DNA of 64,000 bases, from positions 1,178,001 to 1,242,000 of the forward strand of contig NZ_NBTM02000001.1 of the NCBI RefSeq assembly GCF_002083135.2, given 5' to 3'. The DNA comes from Aerococcus viridans. Lineage in GTDB: Bacteria > Bacillota > Bacilli > Lactobacillales > Aerococcaceae. Within the stretch, counting starts at the first letter, position 1; every line of letters starts with the position of its first letter. The position numbers and the translations under genes were made by a program. Shown here piece by piece: positions 20,057-27,718 of this stretch. The notes beneath the pieces were generated by a model. That model saw only the letters and a program-made list of their open reading frames with translations, did not search any database and was not told the origin of the DNA.

Positions 20057-20139
20057 ACCTGCTATAATAATAAGAGTATGTGTATTTAATACCTTGTATT
20101 TTTCAGAAAAATGGCGTATGCTTAGGAAGCATAAAAAGA

Positions 20140-20253
20140 GGGAATGAGGTTCTCCCTGGTCAAGTAGATGGTGATTTTAGGCCATCCCATACCGAACCGC
20201 TGAAAAGCTGATGACTTCTGCAAGTAAAACTGCAGGCGTATCAGCTTTTTTTT
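20140..20253 (+). promoter_or_regulatory. Fluoride riboswitch (crcB motif) with intrinsic terminator
   Basis: The aptamer reads GGGAATGAGGTTCTCCC (20140-20156), then a 38-base insertion with its own hairpin (GATGG/CCATC), then GAACCGCTGAAAAGCTGATG and ACTTCTGC (to about 20222). This matches the fluoride-sensing crcB motif: stem P1/P2, the AAC.GC joining region, the GAAA-capped stem and CTGATG. GAGGT in the loop can pair with ACUUC, forming the diagnostic pseudoknot. The 3' part overlaps a terminator: AGCTGAT (from 20206) pairs with ATCAGC (20240-20245), followed by T8. Fluoride binding should stop the terminator from forming and allow antiporter expression. Confidence 0.88.
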
Positions 20254-20273
20254 GCCTGCAAAAGGAGGAAATT

Positions 20274-21455
20274 ATGTTACTATCGTTAGGTTTTATCATT
20301 ATTGTGGGGTATTTATTGGGGCGCTTGTTGAGTGCGATGAATTTACCTAGTTTAATCGGCTACATCATCGCTGGCTTAATCATGGGACCGTCATTTTTTA
20401 ATCTAATTGACCAAAGTACATTGGATATATCCAGTGATTTAAGACGGATTGCCTTGATGATCATCTTACTTAGAGCGGGTTTAAATATCGATTTGCAGGA
20501 CTTGAAGAAAGTAGGGCGCCCAGCCATCTTGATGAGCTTCCTACCAGCCACCCTAGAAATCATCGGGACTATCATTTTGGCACCAATATTCTTTGGGATG
20601 TCATACTTATCTGCCGCTATCTTAGGGACTATTATCGCGGCCACATCACCAGCCGTCGTCGTTGCCCGCATGTTAGATTTAATGGGTAAGGGATACGGTA
20701 AGAAAAAAGGGGTACCGCAAATGATTCTAGCGGGCTCTTCTATGGATGATATCTTCGTCATCATCATATTCACTGCCTTAACAGCCCTTGCTCAAACTGG
20801 TGAATTCCATTGGTTAAGCATGCTATCTATGCCAACTTCTATCATATTAGGCATCGCTGGGGGATTATTGGTAGGTTGGCTACTGTCACTAGCCATTGAA
20901 AAATATCAATTATCAGGTGGATACCCAGTCATCTTAACCTTTGGGATGGCTATGTTATTTGATGGAATTGAAAAAGCCATGACAGGACCAATCGGCTTCT
21001 CAGCCTTACTTGCTGTGATGGCGATGGGCTTTATGATACTTCGCGTCAATCCAGTTCAAGCTAAATCTGTTCAAGTAGGGTTTAATAACTTATGGCAAGT
21101 CTTTGAAATTATCCTGTTCGTGTTAGTTGGTGCCAGCATGTCCATCGAATCCGTGAAAGATTCAGGCATCATTGCAATAGTGTTAATTGTCTTGTTGTTG
21201 GTATTTAGAGGACTTGGTGTACTTTTATCTGTTTTAGGCACTCAATTAAACAAGGAGGAAAAAGCATTCGCCATTTTTGCCTACATTCCAAAAGCCACAG
21301 TACAAGCAGCCATAGGGGCGGTGCCCTTAGCGATGGGCTTGCCGAGTGGTCAAATCATTTTAATCATCTCAGTCGTTGCCATCTTAGTCACCGCACCGCT
21401 TGGCGCTGTCTTAATCGACCAAACCCATAATCGACTATTGCGTGATGATCGATAA
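20274..21455 (+). CDS. Cation:proton antiporter (CPA family), fluoride-riboswitch controlled
   Basis: A 393-residue membrane protein with about 12 hydrophobic segments. It contains NLPSLIGYIIAGLIMGP near residue 22, ILLRAGLNIDLQDLKK near 66, and ATSPAVVVARMLDLMGKG near 128. GSSMDDIFVIIIF near 158 carries the paired Asp residues of the antiporter ion site. The open frame extends upstream to 20211, but that part lies in the riboswitch. ATG 20274 has AAAGGAGGAA upstream. In other bacteria such antiporters are found behind fluoride riboswitches, with a presumed role in ion homeostasis during fluoride stress. Confidence 0.88.
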   Translation: MLLSLGFIIIVGYLLGRLLSAMNLPSLIGYIIAGLIMGPSFFNLIDQSTLDISSDLRRIALMIILLRAGLNIDLQDLKKVGRPAILMSFLPATLEIIGTIILAPIFFGMSYLSAAILGTIIAATSPAVVVARMLDLMGKGYGKKKGVPQMILAGSSMDDIFVIIIFTALTALAQTGEFHWLSMLSMPTSIILGIAGGLLVGWLLSLAIEKYQLSGGYPVILTFGMAMLFDGIEKAMTGPIGFSALLAVMAMGFMILRVNPVQAKSVQVGFNNLWQVFEIILFVLVGASMSIESVKDSGIIAIVLIVLLLVFRGLGVLLSVLGTQLNKEEKAFAIFAYIPKATVQAAIGAVPLAMGLPSGQIILIISVVAILVTAPLGAVLIDQTHNRLLRDDR

Positions 21456-21471
21456 ATAAGAATATGAAAAC

Positions 21472-21518
21472 AAAAAAAGCTGACCCTCAGAAAAATGAGG
21501 ACCAGCTTTTTTTTTCGG
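21472..21518 (+). terminator. Rho-independent terminator
   Basis: AAAAAGCTG..CCTCA and TGAGG..CAGCTTTTT, ending in T9. Confidence 0.92.
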
Positions 21519-21532
21519 GATATTTATTTATT

Positions 21533-21882
21533 TTAGAATGGCGCCGTGAAGCCACCATCTACAGTGATAATATCACCGTTGATAAATTTAGCCTCATCTG
21601 ATGCTAAGAATACTGCGACATTGGCAATATCTTCAGGTTGATAACACCTGGGTTTAAGGCGCTGACGGCACCAATCCGAGCGTTCCCAAAGTCACTTGAG
21701 TCGGTCACGGTTGAGGCAATATTTGTAGCGATGGCACCTGGGGCGATACCGTTAACACGAATTTTGTTGTTGGTATACATGAAGGCAGTTGATTTCGTCA
21801 TAGCAGACACAGGGTGTTTAGACGCAACATATGTCGTTCCCGCAACTAAGGCAATGATAGAGAAAGCTAAAACCGAAGGCAT
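21533..21882 (-). pseudogene. Truncated, frameshifted short-chain dehydrogenase/reductase
   Basis: The minus strand encodes the SDR catalytic region YVASKHPVSAMTKSTAFMYT (the YxxxK active site) and KIRVNGIAPGAIATNI. Near 21645 the frame shifts, and the adjacent frame continues [20 protein letters not shown] followed by [14 protein letters not shown] and a stop at 21533. The N-terminal NAD(P)-binding half (TGxxxGxG) is missing. It is therefore a remnant. It lies between the antiporter terminator and the OYE gene. Confidence 0.85.
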
Positions 21883-21926
21883 ATCTATAAGTATTTAAAT
21901 GTTTAGATCTTTAGATGTTTAAGTGT

Positions 21927-23123
21927 TTATTTTGAATGATAATTTTTTTCGTGTTCACGTAATTTGTCGCGGGCTTCTTGTGGTAAGCCTTTGCCGTAGT
22001 CCATCATACGGACGATGTCTTTGAAGGCTGCTTTTGGTATAGCAAGGTCATCAATATCTTTGTTGGTTAATTGTAAGTCAATTTCATCTGCTTTTCCGGC
22101 TGCTAATTTATTGACAAAATCCGGCTCTGTAATAAAAGGCGATGACATCCCCACCATATCTGCATATTGGATAGCTTCCATGGCTTTGTCAGGTGAATTG
22201 ATCCCACCAGTTGCCATCATGACAACGCGACCATTTAAATGGTCATGAACGATTTTATTGACTGGTTGACCATAGTATTGACCTTCAGCGCGTACAGTAT
22301 GTTGAAAAATGTTTTGTCCCCAAGAGGCAATAGCGAGGTAATCTAAATCTGCCACTTCAAGGATCCAGTCCACCCATTGGTTAAATTCTTCAACGGTATA
22401 GCCGATTTCCTTGCCGCGCGTTTCTTCAGGGGTGCCTCTAAAACCGAGGATAAAATCACTTGGCGCTTCTTCATTGATCACTTTTTGTACTTCTTTAAAG
22501 ACTTCAAGTCCAAAGCGGGCCCGGTTCTCTAAACTTTGTAGACCATATTCATCTGTCCGTTGGTTTGAATAAGGAGAGAAGAAAGTCTGCATCAATAAAC
22601 GTTGAGCCGCTGAAATTTCCACCCCAGCAAAACCTGCTTTAATCGCACGGCGAGTGGCGTCTCCGTACTGGCGAACGACTTGCTTGATCTTACGTGGTGA
22701 CATTTCTAAAACTTGGTGGTCGATTGGCGTATGCAAGTGCTGCGGACTTGGGCCATAAACTGTGTAGTAGTCCAAGATCGCTTGGTTGGCAAAACGGCCA
22801 GCATGGGTTAATTGTAGGATGGCTTTGGCGCCGTCAGCTTGCATGGCGGTAGCCATTTTGCGAAGACCTGGAATAGCGCGATCGTCGTCAACGGAGAAAC
22901 CATATTCAAACAGTTGACCGTAGGGTTCGATGTAGGCAGCACCGGTCACTTGGATGGGAGCTGACTTAGCGCGACGGCTGGCGTAATCGAGGTCTTCTTG
23001 GGTGATGAAGCCTTCTTGGGTGGATGAATTGGTTACGATTGGCGATAGGGCAAAGCGGTTTTCGAGGACTAGGCCGTTGGGTAGGGTCACTGGTTGTAAC
23101 AAAGTCTTGTAATCTTGGGTCAT
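21927..23123 (-). CDS. OYE-type NADH:flavin oxidoreductase (SirTM-associated)
   Basis: A 398-residue TIM-barrel FMN enzyme with LPNGLVLENRFALSPIVTNS, GAKAILQLTHAGR, TFFSPYSNQRTDEYG, GFRGTPEETRG and VVMMATGGINSPDKAMEAI. Where typical members have a His-His or His-Asn pair (EIHGAHGYL), this one reads EISAAQRLL. The usual substrate-anchoring residues are therefore changed. It is divergent from the luciferase-like gene that opens the SirTM operon. OYE and luciferase-like partners recur in SirTM loci, so a shared oxidative-stress role is likely but unproven. Confidence 0.85.
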   Translation of the reverse strand: MTQDYKTLLQPVTLPNGLVLENRFALSPIVTNSSTQEGFITQEDLDYASRRAKSAPIQVTGAAYIEPYGQLFEYGFSVDDDRAIPGLRKMATAMQADGAKAILQLTHAGRFANQAILDYYTVYGPSPQHLHTPIDHQVLEMSPRKIKQVVRQYGDATRRAIKAGFAGVEISAAQRLLMQTFFSPYSNQRTDEYGLQSLENRARFGLEVFKEVQKVINEEAPSDFILGFRGTPEETRGKEIGYTVEEFNQWVDWILEVADLDYLAIASWGQNIFQHTVRAEGQYYGQPVNKIVHDHLNGRVVMMATGGINSPDKAMEAIQYADMVGMSSPFITEPDFVNKLAAGKADEIDLQLTNKDIDDLAIPKAAFKDIVRMMDYGKGLPQEARDKLREHEKNYHSK

Positions 23124-23302
23124 GATTGGTTGTCCTTTCTATGTCTATGGATTTCAGAATGAATTTGGATTGAATATTTGAAAATCACAATAGGTGTATG
23201 CGGATACATAATTAGTTGGATAAAAACAAATTATGCAAACATTTGAACAGTTTATATGATATCATGATAATAGTTGAAAAGGCTAGCCCTGTAATTTGTG
23301 GA

Positions 23303-23333
23303 TATAATTGTAAACTTGTAATATTACAGTTTA
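23303..23333 (+). promoter_or_regulatory. Promoter -10 and operator-like dyad of the SirTM operon
   Basis: TATAAT (23303-23308) is followed by TAAACTTGTAATATTACAG and TTTA (23311-23333). This has a perfect GTAATATTAC core (23318-23327) and flanking TAAAC/GTTTA. The dyad just downstream of a -10 is a plausible site for a MarR- or TetR-type repressor. No such regulator gene is adjacent. Confidence 0.5.
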
Positions 23334-23356
23334 TAAAAGTAAAGGAGTACAGTTGT

Positions 23357-24367
23357 ATGACCAATACAGTGAAATGGAATGTCCTTGATTTCGTGGTCCG
23401 TGACAAGGGAAAAAGCGATAGAGAGGCTTACGCTGATACACTCGCTTTAGTTAAGACGGCTGAAGATTTGGGTTATCACCGCTTTTGGTTTGCGGAACAC
23501 CACAGTTTAGCTGCTTATCCATCCGCTGCCCCAGAAATTCTGATGACCCATTTTTTGAGTCAGACTAAGCGGTTGAAATTTGGGTCAGGCGGGGTCATGT
23601 TGCCCCATTATGCCCCATTGAAAGTGGCTGAAGTCTTTGCTACAATCGCTCACTTGTATCCTGGCCGGGTGGATTTAGGTATGGGCAACAATCCCGGCCG
23701 TCAAGCGGTTCGTGAGGCATTGGATAATAATCTCAAAGGCTACAGGGACAATGAAGAGGCTATGGGGGAAGTGCGAGACTTTCTGACCCAAACAGCCTCC
23801 TCTTATGGGGATGTCCAGGTTTATCCGCGGGCTGAAACCCCACCGACCTTGTGGACCCTATCAGCCAGCGAAGAATCAGCTTATAAGGCTGCCCGATTAG
23901 GGATTGGCTACGTTTATAGTTTATTATTTAACCAGGACGAAGATGCCATTGAAGTGGCGGGGCGGATTGCGAAAATTTACCGGGACAATTTCCAAGCATC
24001 AGCCACTTTAGCTAAGCCTCAATTTATGGTTTCAGCCTTCATTGCTGTTGTGCCAGAGGGAACTGATATCAAGCCACTTCAGCGAGCATTTGATTTATGG
24101 ATTCTTGGCAAAAAGGACTACAGCGAATTTGACCACTTGCCAACTATCGATGAAGCAGCCAACTATAAGTTTACGCAACCAGATTTGGTTAAAATAGCCC
24201 GTAACCGCAAAAAACTCATCACAGGTGATATCCGGCAAGTCAAAATTCAAATTGACCGGATCATTGATGTCACAGCTGCCGATGAATTTATGGTGATCCC
24301 GACGGTGCCGGGCATAGAAAGTCGTCAAGAACACCTGGCCTTGATCGCACAAGCCTTTGATATCTAG
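23357..24367 (+). CDS. Luciferase-like (LLM class) flavin-dependent monooxygenase
   Basis: A 336-residue TIM-barrel F420/FMN-type monooxygenase relative. Visible motifs are YHRFWFAEHHSLAAYPSAAP, KFGSGGVMLPHYAPLKVAE and PGRVDLGMGNNPGR near residues 35-115. The ATG at 23357 follows AAAGGAG. A longer open frame from 23216 lies in the promoter and is rejected. It is the first gene of the plus-strand SirTM operon, 135 bases before gcvH-L. Its substrate is unknown. Confidence 0.87.
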   Translation: MTNTVKWNVLDFVVRDKGKSDREAYADTLALVKTAEDLGYHRFWFAEHHSLAAYPSAAPEILMTHFLSQTKRLKFGSGGVMLPHYAPLKVAEVFATIAHLYPGRVDLGMGNNPGRQAVREALDNNLKGYRDNEEAMGEVRDFLTQTASSYGDVQVYPRAETPPTLWTLSASEESAYKAARLGIGYVYSLLFNQDEDAIEVAGRIAKIYRDNFQASATLAKPQFMVSAFIAVVPEGTDIKPLQRAFDLWILGKKDYSEFDHLPTIDEAANYKFTQPDLVKIARNRKKLITGDIRQVKIQIDRIIDVTAADEFMVIPTVPGIESRQEHLALIAQAFDI

Positions 24368-24502
24368 ACATCAGCTTGAGCGGCGATGGCCCTTTTTCCA
24401 AAAAATAATGATAACAAAATTACAAGTAAATCATTAGTCAATCAGGGCAAATCATGCTACATTGATCAACAAAGAAGCAATCAAATTTTAGGAGGAAACA
24501 AC

Positions 24503-24841
24503 ATGCGCAAACTAGCAAATTATCTATGGGTAGAACAAAACGAAGACGAATTCACATTTATCATGACACCAGAATTACAAGACGACATCGGGACCGTTGG
24601 CTACGTCGAATTCATCGCCAATGACGGCGACCAAATCGAAAAAGACCAAGCGATTTTAAACCTGGAAGCCTCAAAAACCGTCCTAGAATTGCAAGCACCA
24701 TTGGCAGGAACTATCACAGCCATCAACAAAGAAGCAGAAGAAGCACCTGAACAATTGAACTCAGAAAAAGCCGAAGCCAGCTGGGTATACAAAATGACTG
24801 GCGTAGACCAAGCAGCATACGACCAACTGCCAGAAGCCTAG
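24503..24841 (+). CDS. GcvH-like lipoyl carrier protein (GcvH-L)
   Basis: A 112-residue lipoyl-domain protein. EASKTVLEL carries the predicted lipoylated Lys58. IGTVGYVEFIANDGDQIEKD, APLAGTITAINKEAEEAPE and ASWVYKMTG match the H-protein fold. It is shorter than GcvH, and no glycine cleavage genes are near. In SirTM systems the lipoylated GcvH-L is the substrate for mono-ADP-ribosylation. TTTTAGGAGGAAAC precedes ATG 24503. It ends 4 bases before the macrodomain gene. Confidence 0.9.
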   Translation: MRKLANYLWVEQNEDEFTFIMTPELQDDIGTVGYVEFIANDGDQIEKDQAILNLEASKTVLELQAPLAGTITAINKEAEEAPEQLNSEKAEASWVYKMTGVDQAAYDQLPEA

Positions 24842-24845
24842 ACTG

Positions 24846-25676
24846 ATGGACAAAGCGCTCAAGACGGCCATTCACTACCTGTGGGACCATCAGAATGAAA
24901 GCAGTCACGCCCAGAAAGCCTTTACTGAATCTTTGAAAAGGGCAGGCATCGTCCAAGCTGACGGGACATTGAACTTAGCGTCCATCGCCGACGAAAACGA
25001 CCGCTGGGCCATTTTCCGTGGGCTAGTCAATGTACGAGACAGCTACCAGCCGAGTGAAGAATATTTGATGGCCGAAGGAGCAGTCTTGCAGGCCAAGCTA
25101 GCGCCAGCTGCCAGTCCAGACCAATGGCAAAAAAGCCAGTTGGACCAACGTATTTTTCTTTGGCAAGGGGATATTACCCGCTTGAAGGTGGATGCCATTG
25201 TGAACGCGGCCAATAAGAATGGACTAGGTTGCTATATTCCAAACCATCATTGTATAGACAATACAATCCATACAATGGCGGGTGCTCAGGTAAGAACGGA
25301 CATGGCGCTTGCCCTTAATGGCCGTAAACTGCCAGTGGGGAAGGTCATGGTTACAAAAGCTTACAACTTGCCAGCAAAATTCATTTTTCACACGGTGGGG
25401 CCGGTGATTTATAAGGAACCTGTGTCAAAAATGAACCAAGATTTGTTGGCTGCTTGCTATAGAAATTGCCTGGTAGAAGCGGATAAGATGGGGCTTTCGA
25501 GTATTGCCTTCTGTGCCATTTCTACGGGTGAATTCCGCTTTACTAAAACCTTGGCCCGGGATATTGCCATCCAAACGGTCCGCGATTATTTGGCGCAGAC
25601 GGCTAGTGGGTTACAGGTCCTCTTCAATGTCTATTCGGCTGAAGATCTGGCCCTATATGAAGACGTATTGATGTAA
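24846..25676 (+). CDS. Zinc-dependent macrodomain ADP-ribosyl hydrolase
   Basis: A 276-residue protein. The N-terminal helical part (1 to about 100) precedes a macrodomain that begins IFLWQGDITRLKVDAIVNAA. The loop NKNGLGCYIPNHHCIDN (residues 123-139) supplies the Cys129, His and Cys136 zinc ligands of the Zn-Macro class. STGEFRFTKTLARDIAIQTV forms the second ribose/diphosphate loop. It is expected to remove ADP-ribose from GcvH-L, reversing SirTM. It starts 4 bases after gcvH-L and ends before a strong hairpin. Confidence 0.92.
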   Translation: MDKALKTAIHYLWDHQNESSHAQKAFTESLKRAGIVQADGTLNLASIADENDRWAIFRGLVNVRDSYQPSEEYLMAEGAVLQAKLAPAASPDQWQKSQLDQRIFLWQGDITRLKVDAIVNAANKNGLGCYIPNHHCIDNTIHTMAGAQVRTDMALALNGRKLPVGKVMVTKAYNLPAKFIFHTVGPVIYKEPVSKMNQDLLAACYRNCLVEADKMGLSSIAFCAISTGEFRFTKTLARDIAIQTVRDYLAQTASGLQVLFNVYSAEDLALYEDVLM

Positions 25677-25703
25677 AAACGTTAAAAATAATGACGAATT
25701 TTT

Positions 25704-25741
25704 GGAGTAGGTAGGCTAAAAACTAGCTGCCTACTCTTTTT
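25704..25741 (+). terminator. Intrinsic terminator inside the SirTM operon
   Basis: GAGTAGG..TAG and CT..CCTACTC arms (25705-25736) followed by T5. It lies in the 88-base gap between the macrodomain and sirTM genes. Confidence 0.75.
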
Positions 25742-25764
25742 ACAGGAAAGGAAGAAGTATAGGT

Positions 25765-26649
25765 ATGTGGAAATCCTTTGAGGACCCTACAGAAAATCAA
25801 GCAAGTATGTTAAAAGAAGCAATAACTGAGGCAGATGCTGTAGTTATCGGTATCGGGGCTGGCATGTCGGCTGCAGATGGCTTTACCTATGTGGGGCCGC
25901 GGTTTGAAAATAATTTCCCTGACTTTATTGAGAAATATGGTTTCTTCGATATGTTACAAGCTAGTTTATTCGATTTTCCATCGACGCAAGAATATTGGGC
26001 TTTTGAATCACGTTTTATCGCCTTAAATTATCTTGATCAACCAGTTGGAGAATCTTACATTGCGTTGAAAGATTTATTAAGAAGTAAACCACATCATATT
26101 ATTACGACCAATGCCGATAATGCCTTTGCGGCTGCTGATTATGATATAGATAAGGTCTTCCATATTCAAGGAGAGTATATCCTGATGCAGTGTAGTCAAA
26201 TGTGCCATCAAGAAACCTACCGAGACGACGATTTAATCCGGCAAATGGTGGACCAGCAAGAAAATATGGCGATTCCTTATGATTTAATTCCGCGTTGTCC
26301 AAAATGTGGAGCTGTTATGGAAGTAAATAAACGAAAAGCAGGTAAAGGGATGGTTGAAAGTCCAGATTTCTTTGCACAAAAAGCACGCTATGATGCCTTT
26401 TTGGATGAATACGAGGGACAAGCTATTCTCTTTTTAGATATAGGGGTCGGTTATACCACGCCACAATTTGTAAAGACACCTTTCCAAGAGATGACGGCTA
26501 AAAACCCTAAAGCGATGTATGTACCAATGAATAAGAAATTATACCGCATTCCTGACCACTTAAAACAACAAACGTATCGTTTAGATGAGGATATTGCAGA
26601 AACGATTATTGGTGCAAATGCTTTAATGCAGGAGGAATTAGCCAAATGA
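25765..26649 (+). CDS. sirTM: Class M sirtuin, protein ADP-ribosyltransferase (SirTM)
   Basis: A 294-residue sirtuin-fold protein. VVIGIGAGMSAADGFTYVG (residues 27-44) is the NAD-binding glycine loop. TTNADNAF (114-121) stands where deacetylase sirtuins have TQNID, and FHIQGEY (132-138) carries the conserved His. Zinc is held by C143, C147, C178 and C181. These features and the macrodomain/GcvH-L context mark SirTM, which transfers ADP-ribose from NAD+ to lipoylated GcvH-L rather than deacetylating. It overlaps lplA2 by 4 bases (ATGA). The start follows AAAGGAAG. Confidence 0.92.
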   Translation: MWKSFEDPTENQASMLKEAITEADAVVIGIGAGMSAADGFTYVGPRFENNFPDFIEKYGFFDMLQASLFDFPSTQEYWAFESRFIALNYLDQPVGESYIALKDLLRSKPHHIITTNADNAFAAADYDIDKVFHIQGEYILMQCSQMCHQETYRDDDLIRQMVDQQENMAIPYDLIPRCPKCGAVMEVNKRKAGKGMVESPDFFAQKARYDAFLDEYEGQAILFLDIGVGYTTPQFVKTPFQEMTAKNPKAMYVPMNKKLYRIPDHLKQQTYRLDEDIAETIIGANALMQEELAK

Positions 26650-27671
26650 TCGTCATTGAACCAATCCGAAATGGCCAATATATCATGGATGGTGCTTACG
26701 CCTTAGCGGTCCAAGTCTATGTGCAAGAGCATCTTGAAATTACAGAGCCGATATTATTACCTTATATCGTCGAGCCAACAGTCCAAGTGGGCCGGTTTCA
26801 AAATTCCCTGGTTGAAGTCAATGAAGACTATGTTGAAGACCATGACATCCTACTCGTCCGCCGCGATACCGGTGGCGGGACCCTTTACCAAGACGCCGGC
26901 CACGTCAACTTTTGCTTCCTTTATCCAGGGAACACAGATATTTACGGCAATTACGCCAAGATGTACCAGCCAACGATTGATGCCCTAGAGAAATTTGGGG
27001 TCAAAGACCTGAGTCAGAGTGGACGGAACGATTTAGAGATTGCTGGTAAAAAGATTTCAGGGGCTGCCATGACCATGAAGAATAATTTAGTATATGGTGG
27101 CTTCTCCTTAATGCTTGATGTCGACTATGATGCTATGGTCAAAGCCCTCAATCCTAATGAAAAGAAAATTACTTCAAAAGGCATCCAATCTGTCCGTGCA
27201 CGGGTAACGGACATCAGAAGTCATTTAGCGCCAGCTTACCAAAAGCTGACCAATTTTGAATTCAAAGATTTGATGGCTGCTGAATTTTTAGGCATCGAGG
27301 ATATGAGTCAAGCCAAGCGGTATGATTTAACCGACCGAGACTGGGCTATTATCGACCAGATGGTGGCCGATAAATACAAGAATTGGGACTGGAACTTCGG
27401 CAATAACCCGACATATGCCATCAATAACGCCGTCCGCGCCCCTGGCATAGGAACCATTGAAGTGTCCTTAGAAGTCGCTAAAGGCCATATTCAAAAATGT
27501 CGGATTTATGGCGACTTTTTTGGTAAAAAGGATATTGCTGACCTAGAACAGGTGCTCATCGGCCAACCCCTTAGACAAGAATCGCTGGCTGAGCTGTTAA
27601 GGAATATCGATTTAACGCCTTATTTTGGCCCCATTGACCCAACTGTTCTCATTAACCTACTTTTAGCATGA
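26646..27671 (+). CDS. lplA2: Lipoate-protein ligase LplA2
   Basis: A 341-residue lipoate ligase. VRRDTGGGTLYQDAGHVNFC near residue 75 is the lipoate-binding RRxxGGGxVxHD region, and GRNDLEIAGKKISGAAM contains the catalytic Lys. A C-terminal accessory domain follows from about residue 250. It attaches lipoate to GcvH-L, a modification that in SirTM systems must come before ADP-ribosylation. It is translationally coupled to sirTM. Confidence 0.93.
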   Translation: MIVIEPIRNGQYIMDGAYALAVQVYVQEHLEITEPILLPYIVEPTVQVGRFQNSLVEVNEDYVEDHDILLVRRDTGGGTLYQDAGHVNFCFLYPGNTDIYGNYAKMYQPTIDALEKFGVKDLSQSGRNDLEIAGKKISGAAMTMKNNLVYGGFSLMLDVDYDAMVKALNPNEKKITSKGIQSVRARVTDIRSHLAPAYQKLTNFEFKDLMAAEFLGIEDMSQAKRYDLTDRDWAIIDQMVADKYKNWDWNFGNNPTYAINNAVRAPGIGTIEVSLEVAKGHIQKCRIYGDFFGKKDIADLEQVLIGQPLRQESLAELLRNIDLTPYFGPIDPTVLINLLLA

Positions 27672-27718
27672 TATGCTAAAATATATACATATTAAAGTAA
27701 AGAAAGAGTTGAATTATT

